Assembly (NCBI RefSeq): GCF_030652235.1
Contig: NZ_JAUSBA010000032.1
Location: 32,862-96,861 of the forward strand
Reading direction: 5' to 3'
Length of the DNA stretch: 64,000 nt
DNA from: Cypionkella sp.
GTDB lineage: Bacteria; Pseudomonadota; Alphaproteobacteria; Rhodobacterales; Rhodobacteraceae
Positions 9,637 to 24,352 of the stretch are shown here, one piece after another. The stretch's first letter is position 1. The number at the start of each line of letters is the position of its first letter. Under the pieces are notes generated by a model. The model was not told the DNA's origin and searched no databases. It worked only from the letters and a program-made list of their open reading frames with translations. The position numbers were made by a program, and so were the translations under genes.

Positions 9637-10806
9637 TCACCGCCCGCGCCAAATCCAGCCGCCGCCAAACACCCGGCTGCCCTCCAGCGCATAGAACACA
9701 CAAGCCTGCCCCGGCGACACCCCATCCTCTGGATCGAGCAATTCCACCATTGCCTCGGTCGCGGAAATAGGCCGCACCACCGCAGGCCGCGGTGGCCGTG
9801 TCGAGCGCACCTTCACATTCAAATGCCACTCCGCACGGCTTTCAAACGCCTCATCGCCCAACCAGTTGATCTCGCGCAGCGGTATCACCCGCGTCGACAA
9901 AGCCTCCTTCGGCCCAACGATCACCTGCCGCAAAGCCGGATCCAGCTTCACCACATAAAGCGGATCACCCAACCCCCCGATCCCCAGCCCCTTGCGCTGC
10001 CCGATCGTGTAATGAATGACCCCGCGATGCTGCCCCAGCACCCGCCCCGCCTGATCGACAATATCCCCCGGATCCGCCGAACCGGGGCGCAGCTTCTCAA
10101 TCACCGCCGCATAATCGCCGTTCGGCACGAAGCAAATATCCTGACTGTCCGGCTTATCCGCCACCGACAGCCCATATTTTGCCGCCAATGCCCGCGTTTC
10201 CGCCTTCGACCCGAGATGCCCCAAAGGAAACCGCAGGTAATCCAACTGCTCCGCCGTGGTTGAGAACAGGAAATAACTCTGATCGCGGTTCGCATCTGTC
10301 GCCATATGCAGTTCTGGCCCATCGCCAACTTTGCGCTGAATATAATGCCCCGTCGCCATGCAATCGGCGTTCAAATCCTTCGCGGTCGCCAGCAAATCCT
10401 TAAACTTCACCCGCTCGTTGCAGCGAATACACGGCACCGGAGTAGCCCCCGCCAGATAGGCGTCGGCAAATTCCTCAATCACCGCCTCGCGAAAGGTGTT
10501 CTCATAATCCAGAACGTAATGCGGGAACCCCATAAGTTCCGCCACTCGCGCCGCGTCATGGATATCGCGCCCGGCACAGCACGCGCCCTTTTTCGCCAGT
10601 GCCGCGCCATGATCATACAGCTGCAAGGTGACGCCGACCACGTCATAGCCTTCTTCGGCCAGTTGTGCTGCCACGACCGAGCTGTCAACGCCGCCCGACA
10701 TGGCAACGACGACGCGGGTCTCTGCGGGGGGCTTGGCGAAACCAAGCGAGTTCAACGGCTGATCAAACATCATAAAATCCGGGGAGTAGGGCGGCATTGA
10801 AGCCAT
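9637..10806 (-). CDS. mnmA: tRNA 2-thiouridine(34) synthase MnmA
   Basis: [20 protein letters not shown]-loop, [22 protein letters not shown]; start uncertain (ORF extends to 10842). Confidence 0.96.
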   Translation of the reverse strand: MASMPPYSPDFMMFDQPLNSLGFAKPPAETRVVVAMSGGVDSSVVAAQLAEEGYDVVGVTLQLYDHGAALAKKGACCAGRDIHDAARVAELMGFPHYVLDYENTFREAVIEEFADAYLAGATPVPCIRCNERVKFKDLLATAKDLNADCMATGHYIQRKVGDGPELHMATDANRDQSYFLFSTTAEQLDYLRFPLGHLGSKAETRALAAKYGLSVADKPDSQDICFVPNGDYAAVIEKLRPGSADPGDIVDQAGRVLGQHRGVIHYTIGQRKGLGIGGLGDPLYVVKLDPALRQVIVGPKEALSTRVIPLREINWLGDEAFESRAEWHLNVKVRSTRPPRPAVVRPISATEAMVELLDPEDGVSPGQACVFYALEGSRVFGGGWIWRGR

Positions 10807-10890
10807 TCGGTCACAATATAAGAAAATGCCACCTACTCTCAACCCCCGGCTTTACGCTTGTTTAAGCCCGTTCCGCCAAACTGCCCCGGC

Positions 10891-11187
10891 ATGAACGAGG
10901 AAGCCAAGATGTATCTCAAGAAAGTTGATGGCCCCCGGCAGGTCACTCTGCCCGATGGCAGCATCCTGACGCGCGCCGATTTACCACCTGCCGATACCCA
11001 ACGTTGGGTGGCCAGTCGCAAGGCTGTGGTGGTCAAAGCCGTGATTTATGGCCTGATCACCGAGGCGGAGGCGTTGGAACGCTATGCTTTGTCAGAGGAA
11101 GAATTCGTGCTCTGGCGGCAAGCGGTTGAAACCCATGGCGAAAAAGCCCTGCGCGTCACAACACTTCAAAAGTACCGACAACTTTAG
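10891..11187 (+). CDS. sciP: DUF1153 / SciP-type CtrA inhibitor
   Basis: MYLKKVDGPRQVTLPDGSILTRADLPPADTQRWVASRKAVVVKAV is DUF1153/SciP; adjacent to ctrA; start 10891 or 10909. Confidence 0.88.
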   Translation: MNEEAKMYLKKVDGPRQVTLPDGSILTRADLPPADTQRWVASRKAVVVKAVIYGLITEAEALERYALSEEEFVLWRQAVETHGEKALRVTTLQKYRQL

Positions 11188-11198
11188 ATTGTTTTTGG

Positions 11199-11233
11199 GA
11201 TTCATACGGTCACAGTAACGTGTAGTTAACCAT
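11199..11233 (+). promoter_or_regulatory. ctrA regulatory region: GATTC (GANTC) site and CtrA-like box GTAA-N7-TTAACCAT
   Basis: GATTC at 11199-11203; TTAACCAT at 11226-11233 with GTAA 7 bp upstream. Confidence 0.5.
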
Positions 11234-11282
11234 TGCCAGCCAAAGTCATTCACGAACAAGACCCTGTGACCGGAGCCTCAGA

Positions 11283-11993
11283 ATGCGAATCTTACTGGTT
11301 GAAGACGATCCCACCACATCCCGTAGTATAGAATTGATGCTGACCCACGCGAACTTGAATGTTTATTGCACCGATTTGGGTGAAGATGGCATCGATTTGG
11401 CGAAACTTTATGACTACGATCTGATTCTTCTGGATCTTAACCTGCCCGATATGTCCGGGCATGAGGTGCTGCGGCAGTTGCGCCTTGCGCGGATCGAGAC
11501 GCCGATTTTGATTCTCTCGGGGTCTGATGATACCGAGAACAAGATCAAAGGCTTTGGGTTTGGCGCCGATGATTACCTCACCAAGCCGTTCCATCGTGAA
11601 GAATTGGTGGCGCGCATTCATGCGATCATCCGGCGCTCCAAGGGCCACAGCCAGTCGGTGATCAAGACCGGGCGGGTCAATGTCAATCTGGATGCCAAGA
11701 CGGTGGATGTCGAAGGCGCGACGGTGCATCTGACCGGCAAAGAATATCAGATGTTGGAATTGCTGTCCCTGCGCAAAGGCACCACGCTGACCAAAGAGAT
11801 GTTCCTGAACCATCTTTATGGCGGCATGGATGAGCCCGAGCTGAAGATCATCGACGTATTCATCTGCAAGCTGCGCAAAAAGCTGGCAGAGGCGACGGGC
11901 GGCACCAATTACATCGAAACCGTCTGGGGCCGTGGCTATGTGCTGCGCGATCCAAGCCCGGCTTTGGCCCCGCGGTTGGTCGCCAGCGCTTGA
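11283..11993 (+). CDS. ctrA: Cell-cycle response regulator CtrA
   Basis: [58 protein letters not shown]-terminal DNA-binding domain. Confidence 0.97.
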   Translation: MRILLVEDDPTTSRSIELMLTHANLNVYCTDLGEDGIDLAKLYDYDLILLDLNLPDMSGHEVLRQLRLARIETPILILSGSDDTENKIKGFGFGADDYLTKPFHREELVARIHAIIRRSKGHSQSVIKTGRVNVNLDAKTVDVEGATVHLTGKEYQMLELLSLRKGTTLTKEMFLNHLYGGMDEPELKIIDVFICKLRKKLAEATGGTNYIETVWGRGYVLRDPSPALAPRLVASA

Positions 11994-16261
<4,268 letters not shown>

Positions 16262-16300
16262 AACCTCACAATCTTGTGTCTGGGGATTGGGAACCAAAGC

Positions 16301-16378
16301 GTTCTGCATGGGTTGTGTTCTCATAAGTTCACAAATGTTCTTACAAAGTTCTTTACATGCGGTTAAGAACATGAGAAC
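16301..16378 (+). promoter_or_regulatory. GTTC/GAAC array including LexA-type box GTTC-N7-GTTC (16337-16351)
   Basis: GTTC at 16301, 16317, 16327, 16337, 16348; GAAC at 16367 and 16375; 16337-16351 = GTTCTTACAAAGTTC. Confidence 0.55.
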
Positions 16379-16407
16379 AATATGGCAACAACCAAACGGA
16401 GGTCGCA

Positions 16408-16530
16408 ATGTTCACCGAGATTATCGAAATCCTGAAACGGTCCAACTCCAGCCTTATGGCCGAAGCTGTTGGAGTTGTTTCGCTGTTTGCGCTGCTTTTC
16501 GCCGGATTGGGCATGTCTGGTACGCTTTGA
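16408..16530 (+). CDS. Small putative membrane peptide, 40 aa (MFTEIIEILKRSNSSLMAEAVGVVSLFALLFAGLGMSGTL)
   Basis: Manual translation; strong SD GGAGGT at 16399-16404; one hydrophobic segment; not in ORF track because of size. Confidence 0.6.
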   Translation: MFTEIIEILKRSNSSLMAEAVGVVSLFALLFAGLGMSGTL

Positions 16531-16632
16531 AGGTTCTGCCTGCGGTCTTGTCGAACCGGGCCTGCGCATCTGTCCCCACGTGATGCGCCGCGTGGCTGCC
16601 CAGCCACTGCCTTGGTGAAAGAACGCCACTTT

Positions 16633-16668
16633 CCGCCGCCATCCGATTGGATGTGCGGCGGTTTTTTT
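16633..16668 (+). terminator. Rho-independent terminator
   Basis: CCGCCGCcATCC-gattgg region pairing with ATgtGCGGCGG followed by a run of 7 T. Confidence 0.7.
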
Positions 16669-17131
16669 ATGCGGCCTCTGCTTGCGCGGCAGCCTCGCAG
16701 GCGGCGTCCAGCGCCAAAAGAATAGAGGCGTGGCGATTCTTATACGCGCGCGCTGGGATTAATACTTCGTAACCTTGAAACGGGGCTGCGGGCACCGCGC
16801 CATTGTCTTTCAACATGGCGCGCAGCATCTCGCGCGCGGCCTCCAGTTCTGCAAGGCTTCGGCCCAGAATCACCTCACCCAAGATCGCCGCCGAGGCCTG
16901 ACCCAGCGCACAGGCTTTCACATCCTGCCCGAAATCGACAACACGGCCGTCTTTCATCACCACATCGACAGTCACCATTGATCCGCACAGCGGCGAACGC
17001 TTGCGCGCAGTCCCGGTTGGCGCGGGCAGGCGGCCCAGATGCGCAATATCGGCGGCCAGCGCCAAAATCCGCCCTGAATAGAGTGTGACAAGATCGCTGT
17101 CGCTGGATCTGACGAGATCACTATCGCTCAT
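16667..17131 (-). CDS. Iron-sulfur cluster assembly scaffold (SufU/IscU/NifU N-terminal type)
   Basis: CGSMVTVDVVMKDGRVVDFGQDVKACALGQASAAIL; start MSDSDLV at 17131 (ORF to 17209). Confidence 0.85.
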   Translation of the reverse strand: MSDSDLVRSSDSDLVTLYSGRILALAADIAHLGRLPAPTGTARKRSPLCGSMVTVDVVMKDGRVVDFGQDVKACALGQASAAILGEVILGRSLAELEAAREMLRAMLKDNGAVPAAPFQGYEVLIPARAYKNRHASILLALDAACEAAAQAEAA

Positions 17132-17192
17132 GGCTTCCCCTTTTCTAACCCGCAAGATAAGCCGATAGAACGCCTTCGCCAAGGAGAAGCCG

Positions 17193-17549
17193 ATGCAATT
17201 CGACCCCACAACGCTGACTTATGACGCCAACGGCCTGATTCCCTGCATTGCACAGGATCACGCTTCGGGTGAGGTGCTGATGATGGCCTGGATGAGCGCG
17301 GAATCGCTGGCGCGCACGCTGGAATCCGGGGCGATGACCTATTGGTCGCGTTCGCGGGCCAAGTTTTGGGCCAAGGGTGAAACCTCGGGCCATGTGCAGC
17401 GTTTGGTCGAACTGCGGGTTGATTGCGACCGCGATTGTCTGCTGGCACTGGTGACGCAAGTGGGTCCGGCCTGCCACACCAATCGGCGCAGTTGCTTTTA
17501 CACCGCGGTGCGGGACGGCGGCGAGGTGGTGATTTCCGAACCTTTATAG
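17193..17549 (+). CDS. hisI: Phosphoribosyl-AMP cyclohydrolase
   Basis: MMAWMSAESL, YWSRSRAKFWAKGETSGH, DCDRDCLL, CHTNRRSCFY motifs. Confidence 0.96.
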   Translation: MQFDPTTLTYDANGLIPCIAQDHASGEVLMMAWMSAESLARTLESGAMTYWSRSRAKFWAKGETSGHVQRLVELRVDCDRDCLLALVTQVGPACHTNRRSCFYTAVRDGGEVVISEPL

Positions 17550-18467
17550 CCCAACCATACGGCGAATATCGGCGGGCGTCGCGCCTTCGGCACGGTATTT
17601 CGACAAAGCTCGGGCATCGTCGCGCTTGGCCAGCCGCTTGCCGTGATCGTCGCGGATCAGGCGATGATGGTGGTAGATTGGCGTAGGCAGACCCAGAAGC
17701 CGTTGTAAAAATACGTGAATTCGTGTGGCTTCCGATAGGTCGGCGCCGCGCACCACATGAGTCATGCCTTGTGCAGCATCATCCAGCACCACCGACAGGT
17801 GATAAGACGTGCCCATATCGCGGCGCGCGATGACGAAATCACCAACCTCTGTCTGCATATCCTCGGGCGAAAACGCGATAAGCCCGGATTGGCCGTTCGG
17901 ACCAATCCCGGTTTCGCGATAGGATGTCTGCCAATGCCCACCGCCATGCGCATTGTCGATCCTATGTTCAAAAACCAGATTAGCCGCGATGCAGCCCAAA
18001 TCGAGCCGAAGATTGGCGTCATTGGGCCTCGGATAGGTTTCGGGAAAGCTCCGCTCGAAAGCCATTTCGCTGCGGCATGTGCCGGGGTAGATTATGCCAT
18101 CTGGGCCAACAGGAACTTCAGCGCCTTCTTGCGGTGCGGAAAGTGCTGTTTCGATATCGCGACGTGTGCAGCGACAGGGATAGATCAGCCCGCGCAGCCA
18201 AAGACCATCAAGCGCCTTTCTATAGTCAACAAGCCGATCTGACTGGCGCTGCGGCGCCTCGTCCCACCAGATGCCAAGCCATTGCAAATCCTCATAAATT
18301 TGGATTTCCCATTCTGGCTTGCTGCGGCTGCGATCAATATCCTCAATCCGCAACAGAAATTTCCCACCCTCGGCAACTGCCATGTCATGCGCCAACATCG
18401 CCGAATAGGCATGACCCAGATGTAGGGGGCCAGTGGGTGAGGGCGCAAAGCGGGTTACGAAAGCCAT
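17544..18467 (-). CDS. gluQ: tRNA glutamyl-Q(34) synthetase GluQRS
   Basis: [21 protein letters not shown]; short GluRS-like protein, [12 protein letters not shown]. Confidence 0.93.
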   Translation of the reverse strand: MAFVTRFAPSPTGPLHLGHAYSAMLAHDMAVAEGGKFLLRIEDIDRSRSKPEWEIQIYEDLQWLGIWWDEAPQRQSDRLVDYRKALDGLWLRGLIYPCRCTRRDIETALSAPQEGAEVPVGPDGIIYPGTCRSEMAFERSFPETYPRPNDANLRLDLGCIAANLVFEHRIDNAHGGGHWQTSYRETGIGPNGQSGLIAFSPEDMQTEVGDFVIARRDMGTSYHLSVVLDDAAQGMTHVVRGADLSEATRIHVFLQRLLGLPTPIYHHHRLIRDDHGKRLAKRDDARALSKYRAEGATPADIRRMVGL

Positions 18468-19783
18468 TCCGTGAACGATTCTTTTGCGCGGTCGGTATAG
18501 GCTTTGTAGCGGTCTTTGCGCCCTTTGCGGCCACCGCGGGCATCGATCGGGGGAAACAGCCCGAAGTTGACGTTCATCGGCTGGAAGGTTTTCGCGTCGG
18601 CCCCGCCAGTGATGTGGGTGATCAGCGCGCCCATCGCAGTATCTGGCGGCGGCGGCGGCAATAGGCGGCCTTGCAATTCTGCGGCGGCCATCCGGCCCGC
18701 CAGCAACCCCATCGCCGAGGATTCGACATAGCCTTCCACCCCGGTAATCTGCCCGGCAAAGCGGATATTGGGCCGTGATTTAAGCCGCATTTGATCATCC
18801 AGCAAGGTGGGTGAGTTGATGAAGGTATTGCGGTGGATGCCGCCCAACCGGGCAAAGCTGGCGTCGTGCAGCGCGGGAATCATTTTGAAAACAGCGGTTT
18901 GCGCGCCGTGTTTCATCTTGGTCTGAAAACCGACGATGTTGTAAAGCGTGCCCAATTTGTTGTCGCGGCGCAGTTGCACCACGGCATAGGGCTTCATCGG
19001 ATTGTGCGGGTTGGTCAGCCCCACCGGCTTCATCGGACCAAAGCGCAACGTCTCGCGTCCGCGTTCCGCCATCACCTCAATCGGCAAACATCCGTCGAAG
19101 TAGCCTGCAGTTTCGCCCTCATGAAACTCGGTTTTCTCGGCCGCCAGCAGGGCGTCGATGAAGGCGTAGTATTCGTCCTTGGTCATCGGGCAATTCATAT
19201 AGGCGGTCTGTTCTTCCACCGTCTCGCCCTTATCGTAGCGGCTTTGCATCCAGGCCAGCGACATATCCACCGATTCCGCATAGACAATCGGCGCAATCGC
19301 GTCGAAAAACGCCAAAGCATCGGCCCCGGTCGCGGCACGGATGCTTTGCGCTAGTGCGCCCGAGGTCAAAGGCCCGGTGGCGATGATCCAACTGCCTTGA
19401 TCTGGCAGTTCGGTCACTTCCTCAAACGACGAGGAAATCAGCGGATGCGCGTTCAGCTTTGCTGTCACAGCCTCGGCAAACGGGTCACGGTCCACCGCCA
19501 GCGCGCCGCCTGCGGGCAAACGATGCGTCTCGGCCATCGCCATGATCAACCCATTGGCCGCCCGCATTTCCCAATGCAAAAGCCCCACAGCGTTGCGTTC
19601 ATCATCATCTGAGCGGAACGAATTTGAGCAGACCATTTCGGCAAAATTACCGGTCCTGTGCGCGAAAGTGCCCACCTGAGGCCGCATCTCGTGGATCACC
19701 ACGCGCACGCCTTGCTCTGCCGCTTGCCAAGCTGCTTCTGATCCGGCCATGCCGCCGCCGATGATGTGCAATTCTTGTGTCAT
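18455..19783 (-). CDS. trmFO: Methylenetetrahydrofolate-tRNA-(uracil-5-)-methyltransferase TrmFO
   Basis: [42 protein letters not shown]; start at 19783. Confidence 0.96.
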   Translation of the reverse strand: MTQELHIIGGGMAGSEAAWQAAEQGVRVVIHEMRPQVGTFAHRTGNFAEMVCSNSFRSDDDERNAVGLLHWEMRAANGLIMAMAETHRLPAGGALAVDRDPFAEAVTAKLNAHPLISSSFEEVTELPDQGSWIIATGPLTSGALAQSIRAATGADALAFFDAIAPIVYAESVDMSLAWMQSRYDKGETVEEQTAYMNCPMTKDEYYAFIDALLAAEKTEFHEGETAGYFDGCLPIEVMAERGRETLRFGPMKPVGLTNPHNPMKPYAVVQLRRDNKLGTLYNIVGFQTKMKHGAQTAVFKMIPALHDASFARLGGIHRNTFINSPTLLDDQMRLKSRPNIRFAGQITGVEGYVESSAMGLLAGRMAAAELQGRLLPPPPPDTAMGALITHITGGADAKTFQPMNVNFGLFPPIDARGGRKGRKDRYKAYTDRAKESFTEWLS

Positions 19784-19825
19784 AGCCGCGATGTAGCCCT
19801 GCATGCCGCCCAGATCAAGGTGGCA

Positions 19826-20176
19826 CTAGATCAAGGCGATGCGTTCGCGTTGCGCTGCATCGGGGAAACGGCGATAGAGCCCAACCTCAATCTGCGCGAT
19901 CATCTGATGCATGTGGTCATATCGTCGCTCGGCGGCCTCATCCGGGGTGGAAAGCGCTGCGAACGCCGCATCAAGGTCGGCCAAGCCTCCGACGTCAATT
20001 TCCAGCAGAAAATCGGTATGCGTGCCAGAGGCCAGCCTGAATTTGCGCCGCAACAACCGCCAATCCAGGATCAGCCCTTGGGTTTTCAGATAGCTCATCC
20101 AAGCCGCAACCGCCGCCGCAAAGGCCAAAGCGCGGGCACCGTCTTTCAGCTCGATCATGCAGTGATAGATGTTCAT
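19826..20176 (-). CDS. Conserved hypothetical protein (DUF6614-like)
   Basis: MNIYHCMIELKDGARALAFAAAVAAWMSYLK...; downstream of trmFO. Confidence 0.6.
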   Translation of the reverse strand: MNIYHCMIELKDGARALAFAAAVAAWMSYLKTQGLILDWRLLRRKFRLASGTHTDFLLEIDVGGLADLDAAFAALSTPDEAAERRYDHMHQMIAQIEVGLYRRFPDAAQRERIALI

Positions 20177-20284
20177 GCCGCCTCCTGTCCGCATCAGGAA
20201 AGCAGCAATTTGTTGCCAAGCCGTTAAGCGGGCATAAAAAAGGACCGAGGTTTCCCCCGGCCCATCCGCAAACTTTCGTTCAAT

Positions 20285-20659
20285 TCAGCGCTTGTCGACA
20301 GCCACAGCACCCGCGCCATGCGCGAACAGCATCAGGAAACCGCCTGCAATCGCCAAGTTCTTCAGGAAATTGGTCATTTGCGCCGGATCGGACGGATTGT
20401 GATACAGCACAGCCGCGACGATGCAGAATCCAGCGCCCAGCAGTGCCATAATCCGGGTCTGGAAGCCGAGAAGTATCGACGCACCCAAGGCCAACTCGAA
20501 AATAATCGCGGGCCAAGCCAACATCGGCGGCAGACCAGCCGAGGCCATATAGCCCGCAAAACCAGCAACGTCGCTCAGTTTGCCAAAGCCTGCGATCAAA
20601 AACAGCGCGGCGATGAAGATGCGCGCAACCAGCGGGGCGTAGGGAGAGAGTTTATCCAT
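20285..20659 (-). CDS. DoxX family membrane protein
   Basis: ARIFIAALFLIAGFGKLSD, four hydrophobic segments; ORF extends to 20713. Confidence 0.85.
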   Translation of the reverse strand: MDKLSPYAPLVARIFIAALFLIAGFGKLSDVAGFAGYMASAGLPPMLAWPAIIFELALGASILLGFQTRIMALLGAGFCIVAAVLYHNPSDPAQMTNFLKNLAIAGGFLMLFAHGAGAVAVDKR

Positions 20660-20795
20660 GATTGATCTTGATATCCGTTTGCTACGGCCAAGCCCGATAT
20701 TGGGTTTCGGCATCTGAACGGGTTTAACCTGCGGCAGTTTTGCATGAAATAGGTGTCAGCGCGCGCGTGATCTGCGGGGATGCACAGAAAACCGA

Positions 20796-21116
20796 TCAGT
20801 TTTTGGGGCGCGCCCACAGCTTTAGACGATGCTGTTGCGCAAATGCCTCAGGATTGTCGCCCAAATCATATCCCAGACTTGCGGCTTTCTCAAAAAACCC
20901 CGGTGCAGGTAGACCCTGCGCCAACCGCCCCGCGCACAAAGCCGCACGCAAAGGTTTACCCGCTGCGGCATCTGTTTCCATCAGGGTTTCAAGCGCTTGC
21001 GTCAGTTTCGCAATCGCACCGGGGCCGGGAATCGCCAGATCGCGCGCGAGTTGGCCGTAGGTGGTGGTCTGTTGAAGCGCGGCCAGTTCAGCCAGCCGCG
21101 CCTCAAGATTATTCAT
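20796..21116 (-). CDS. Conserved hypothetical protein, ATG overlaps the 3' end of gyrA
   Basis: 106 aa from ATG at 21116; 8-bp overlap with gyrA. Confidence 0.6.
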   Translation of the reverse strand: MNNLEARLAELAALQQTTTYGQLARDLAIPGPGAIAKLTQALETLMETDAAAGKPLRAALCAGRLAQGLPAPGFFEKAASLGYDLGDNPEAFAQQHRLKLWARPKN

Positions 21117-23826
21117 CAGCCTGTTCAGCAACCCGTGCCACGGAAACCACTTCTTCACCTTTTCCGGTGTTGAATACCTTCACCCCGCCTGCGGAACGCG
21201 AGCGGAACGAGATTTGGTCAACGGGCACCCGGATGGATTGCCCGGTGGAGGTGGCAAGCATGATTTGATCGCTCATATCGACCGGGAACGAGGCCACCAG
21301 CGACCCGCCGCGCATCGCGCCGTCCATCGCTTTGACGCCCATACCGCCGCGCCCACGCACCGGATAATCGTGGCTGGAGCTGAGCTTACCAGACCCCGAA
21401 GTGGTGATGGTCAGGATCAGATCTTCGGCCGCAGACATCTCAGCGTAGCGTTCGGTGGAAAGCTGACCCGCGCTGACGGCGTCTTCATCGTCATCCGCCT
21501 CTGCATCATCCTCAACGGCCCCCGCCATCAGGCGACGCTGCTTGAGATAAGCCGCGCGTTCATCAGGTTCGGCCTCAAAATGCCGGATGATCGACATCGA
21601 CACCACTTTGTCGTCTTTGCCCAAACGCACACCGCGCACGCCCGTCGAGCCCCGCGATTTGAACACGCGGATTTCCTGGGTCGAGAAGCGAATGGCCCGC
21701 CCGCCCGCCGTCACCAGCATGATGTCGTCGTTCTCATCGGCAATCGCCGCGTTCACCAAGAACACGCCTTCCGGCAGTTTCATCGCGATTTTGCCGTTGC
21801 GCATCACATTGGTGAAATCCGACAGATCGTTCTGCCGCACATCGCCGTCGCTGGTCGCAAACACGATTTGCAGGTCTTGCCAGTCGGCCTCGGGTGCGTC
21901 CACAGGCATCAACGCGGCAATGCTAACCCCTTGCGTGATTGGCAGAATATTCACCATCGCCTTGCCTTTGGCCGTCCGCCCCGCCAAGGGCAAGCGCCAG
22001 GTTTTCAGCTTGTAGACCATGCCATCGGTGGTGAAAAACAGCAGATTCGTGTGGGTATTGGCGACGAAAAGCGTGGTGACCACGTCGTCTTCCTTGGTCG
22101 CCATCGACGACAATCCCTTGCCGCCCCGGTTCTGGCTGCGAAAGTCGATCAGCGGCGTGCGCTTGATATAGCCGCCAGAGGTGATGGTGACGACCATATC
22201 CTCGCGCTCGATCAGGTCTTCGTCTTCCATATCGCCGGCCCAATCGACGATTTCGGTGCGGCGCGGCACCGCAAACATCGACTTCACTTCGCTGAGTTCG
22301 GTCGAAATGATCGCCATGATCCGTTCACGCGAGCCCAGAATCTCAAGGTAATCCTTGATCTTACCGGCCAGCTCTTGCAGCTCGTCGGTGATCTCTTTCA
22401 CCCCCATCGCGGTCAGGCGTTGCAGGCGCAGATCCAAAATCGCGCGGGCTTGCAGTTCTGACAGGTTATAGGTGCCGTCGTCGTTGATCGGATGGCTTGG
22501 GTCATCAATCAGCTTGATATAGGGGATGATTTCCCCGGCAGGCCAGCGCCGCGTCATCAGCCGTTCGCGCGCTTCCGCAGGGTCCGCCGACGAGCGGATG
22601 GTTGCCACCACCTCATCAACGTTGGAAACCGCAACCGCCAAACCGCACAGGATGTGGCTGCGTTCGCGGGCGCGGCGCAACTCATACGCGGTGCGGCGCG
22701 CTACAACTTCCTCGCGGAAGGTGATGAAATGTCTCAGAAAATCGGCAAGCGTCAGTTGTTCAGGCCGCCCGCCGTTCAGCGCCAACATGTTACAACCAAA
22801 CGAGGTTTGCATCGGCGTAAAGCGATAAAGCTGGTTCAACACCACATCCGCTGTCGCGTCGCGTTTCAGCTCAATCACCACCCGCACGCCGATCCGGTCG
22901 GATTCATCCTGCACATGGGCGATGCCTTCGATCTTCTTCTCGCGCACTTGTTCGGCGATAATCTCGATCATCCGGGCTTTGTTGACCTGATACGGCACCT
23001 CGTCGATGATGATCGCAAAGCGGCCAGAGCGAATTTCTTCAATCCGGGTTTTGGCGCGGATAATCACCGAACCACGGCCCTCCAGATAGGCTTTGCGCGC
23101 GCCAGCCCGGCCCAGAATCGTCGCCCCTGTCGGGAAATCCGGGGCAGGGATGATTTCCATCAACTGCTCAATGCTGATGTCCGGATTGGCGATCATCGCC
23201 AAAGTGCCGTCGATCACTTCGCCCAGGTTATGCGGTGGGATGTTGGTGGCCATACCCACCGCAATACCACCCGCGCCATTGACCAGCATGTTGGGGAACC
23301 GCGCCGGCAGCACAGTCGGCTCGCGGTCTTTGCCATCATAATTGTCTTGGAAATCAACGGTGTCTTTGTCGATATCCGCCAAAAGGAACGCCGCAGGCTT
23401 GTCCATCCGCACTTCGGTATAGCGCATCGCCGCCGCGGTATCGCCGTCCATCGAACCGAAATTGCCCTGCCCATCCAGCAAAGGCAGGCTCATCGAGAAC
23501 GGCTGCGCCATCCGCACCAGCGCATCATAAATCGCAGAATCGCCATGCGGGTGGTATTTGCCCATCGTATCGCCAACCGGGCGCGCCGATTTGCGGTAAG
23601 GCTTGTCGTGGCCGTTGTTGGTCTCGTGCATCGCAAACAAAATCCGCCGATGCACCGGTTTCAAGCCATCGCGCAGGTCAGGGATCGCGCGGCTCACGAT
23701 CACGCTCATCGCGTAATCGAGATAGGCGGTTTTCATCTCGGCGGCGATGTCGATCTGCGGCCCGTCATGCGCCATGCGGATCGGTTTTTCGTCAGCCGTT
23801 TCAGGGGTTTCCGGAGTGTCGGTCAC
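21109..23826 (-). CDS. gyrA: DNA gyrase subunit A
   Basis: [38 protein letters not shown]-terminal beta-pinwheel. Confidence 0.98.
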   Translation of the reverse strand: MTDTPETPETADEKPIRMAHDGPQIDIAAEMKTAYLDYAMSVIVSRAIPDLRDGLKPVHRRILFAMHETNNGHDKPYRKSARPVGDTMGKYHPHGDSAIYDALVRMAQPFSMSLPLLDGQGNFGSMDGDTAAAMRYTEVRMDKPAAFLLADIDKDTVDFQDNYDGKDREPTVLPARFPNMLVNGAGGIAVGMATNIPPHNLGEVIDGTLAMIANPDISIEQLMEIIPAPDFPTGATILGRAGARKAYLEGRGSVIIRAKTRIEEIRSGRFAIIIDEVPYQVNKARMIEIIAEQVREKKIEGIAHVQDESDRIGVRVVIELKRDATADVVLNQLYRFTPMQTSFGCNMLALNGGRPEQLTLADFLRHFITFREEVVARRTAYELRRARERSHILCGLAVAVSNVDEVVATIRSSADPAEARERLMTRRWPAGEIIPYIKLIDDPSHPINDDGTYNLSELQARAILDLRLQRLTAMGVKEITDELQELAGKIKDYLEILGSRERIMAIISTELSEVKSMFAVPRRTEIVDWAGDMEDEDLIEREDMVVTITSGGYIKRTPLIDFRSQNRGGKGLSSMATKEDDVVTTLFVANTHTNLLFFTTDGMVYKLKTWRLPLAGRTAKGKAMVNILPITQGVSIAALMPVDAPEADWQDLQIVFATSDGDVRQNDLSDFTNVMRNGKIAMKLPEGVFLVNAAIADENDDIMLVTAGGRAIRFSTQEIRVFKSRGSTGVRGVRLGKDDKVVSMSIIRHFEAEPDERAAYLKQRRLMAGAVEDDAEADDDEDAVSAGQLSTERYAEMSAAEDLILTITTSGSGKLSSSHDYPVRGRGGMGVKAMDGAMRGGSLVASFPVDMSDQIMLATSTGQSIRVPVDQISFRSRSAGGVKVFNTGKGEEVVSVARVAEQADE

Positions 23827-24019
23827 TTGGGCCGCGCCTTCCTGTATTGGGTCTAGATATGGTTGCCGCTACCTTACACTATCGCGCATTTGGGGTGCAA
23901 GGCAGGCGCGCAAATGGCTTTGGCAGCAGCGCGATGTGAGTGATAACACACTGTTTTCATTGAAAATTAATATGTGGGGCGCAGGATAGGTTTGTGGGCT
24001 TTGGAAAGGCAGGCACCCC

Positions 24020-24289
24020 ATGCACGCCACTGAGACGGAATTGATGCTGAAAGGCTACGGGCTGACAACGGCAGAACTATACTACCGGATGCCGGATTAC
24101 CTTAATGTTCTCAATAGCTTCACTTGGCAAGACTATGATCTTGCCCCGGATTATCCGCAGCTTTTCGGCTTTATCGAGTTTTGGCAAAGCCAGATCGAAG
24201 GCCCGCTGCATTCGGTGCGATTCACCCATCGCAAACTGATCGCACCGGGCGAATGGCGCAATGTGGTGGGCGAATTTCGGCTGCATTAG
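24020..24289 (+). CDS. usg: Usg family protein
   Basis: KGYGLTTAELYYRMPDYLNVLNSFTWQDYDLAPDYPQLFGFIEFWQ. Confidence 0.85.
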   Translation: MHATETELMLKGYGLTTAELYYRMPDYLNVLNSFTWQDYDLAPDYPQLFGFIEFWQSQIEGPLHSVRFTHRKLIAPGEWRNVVGEFRLH

Positions 24290-24352
24290 CCGCGCTTGCC
24301 ATTCCGCCTCGGCGCGCGGATAAGCGCCGCTGAGGTTTTGCAGGCGGCCACA

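Noticed and set aside
22492-23856. 454-aa plus-strand ORF antisense to gyrA
   Set aside because: Shadow ORF opposite GyrA; no recognisable domains, biased His/Arg content.
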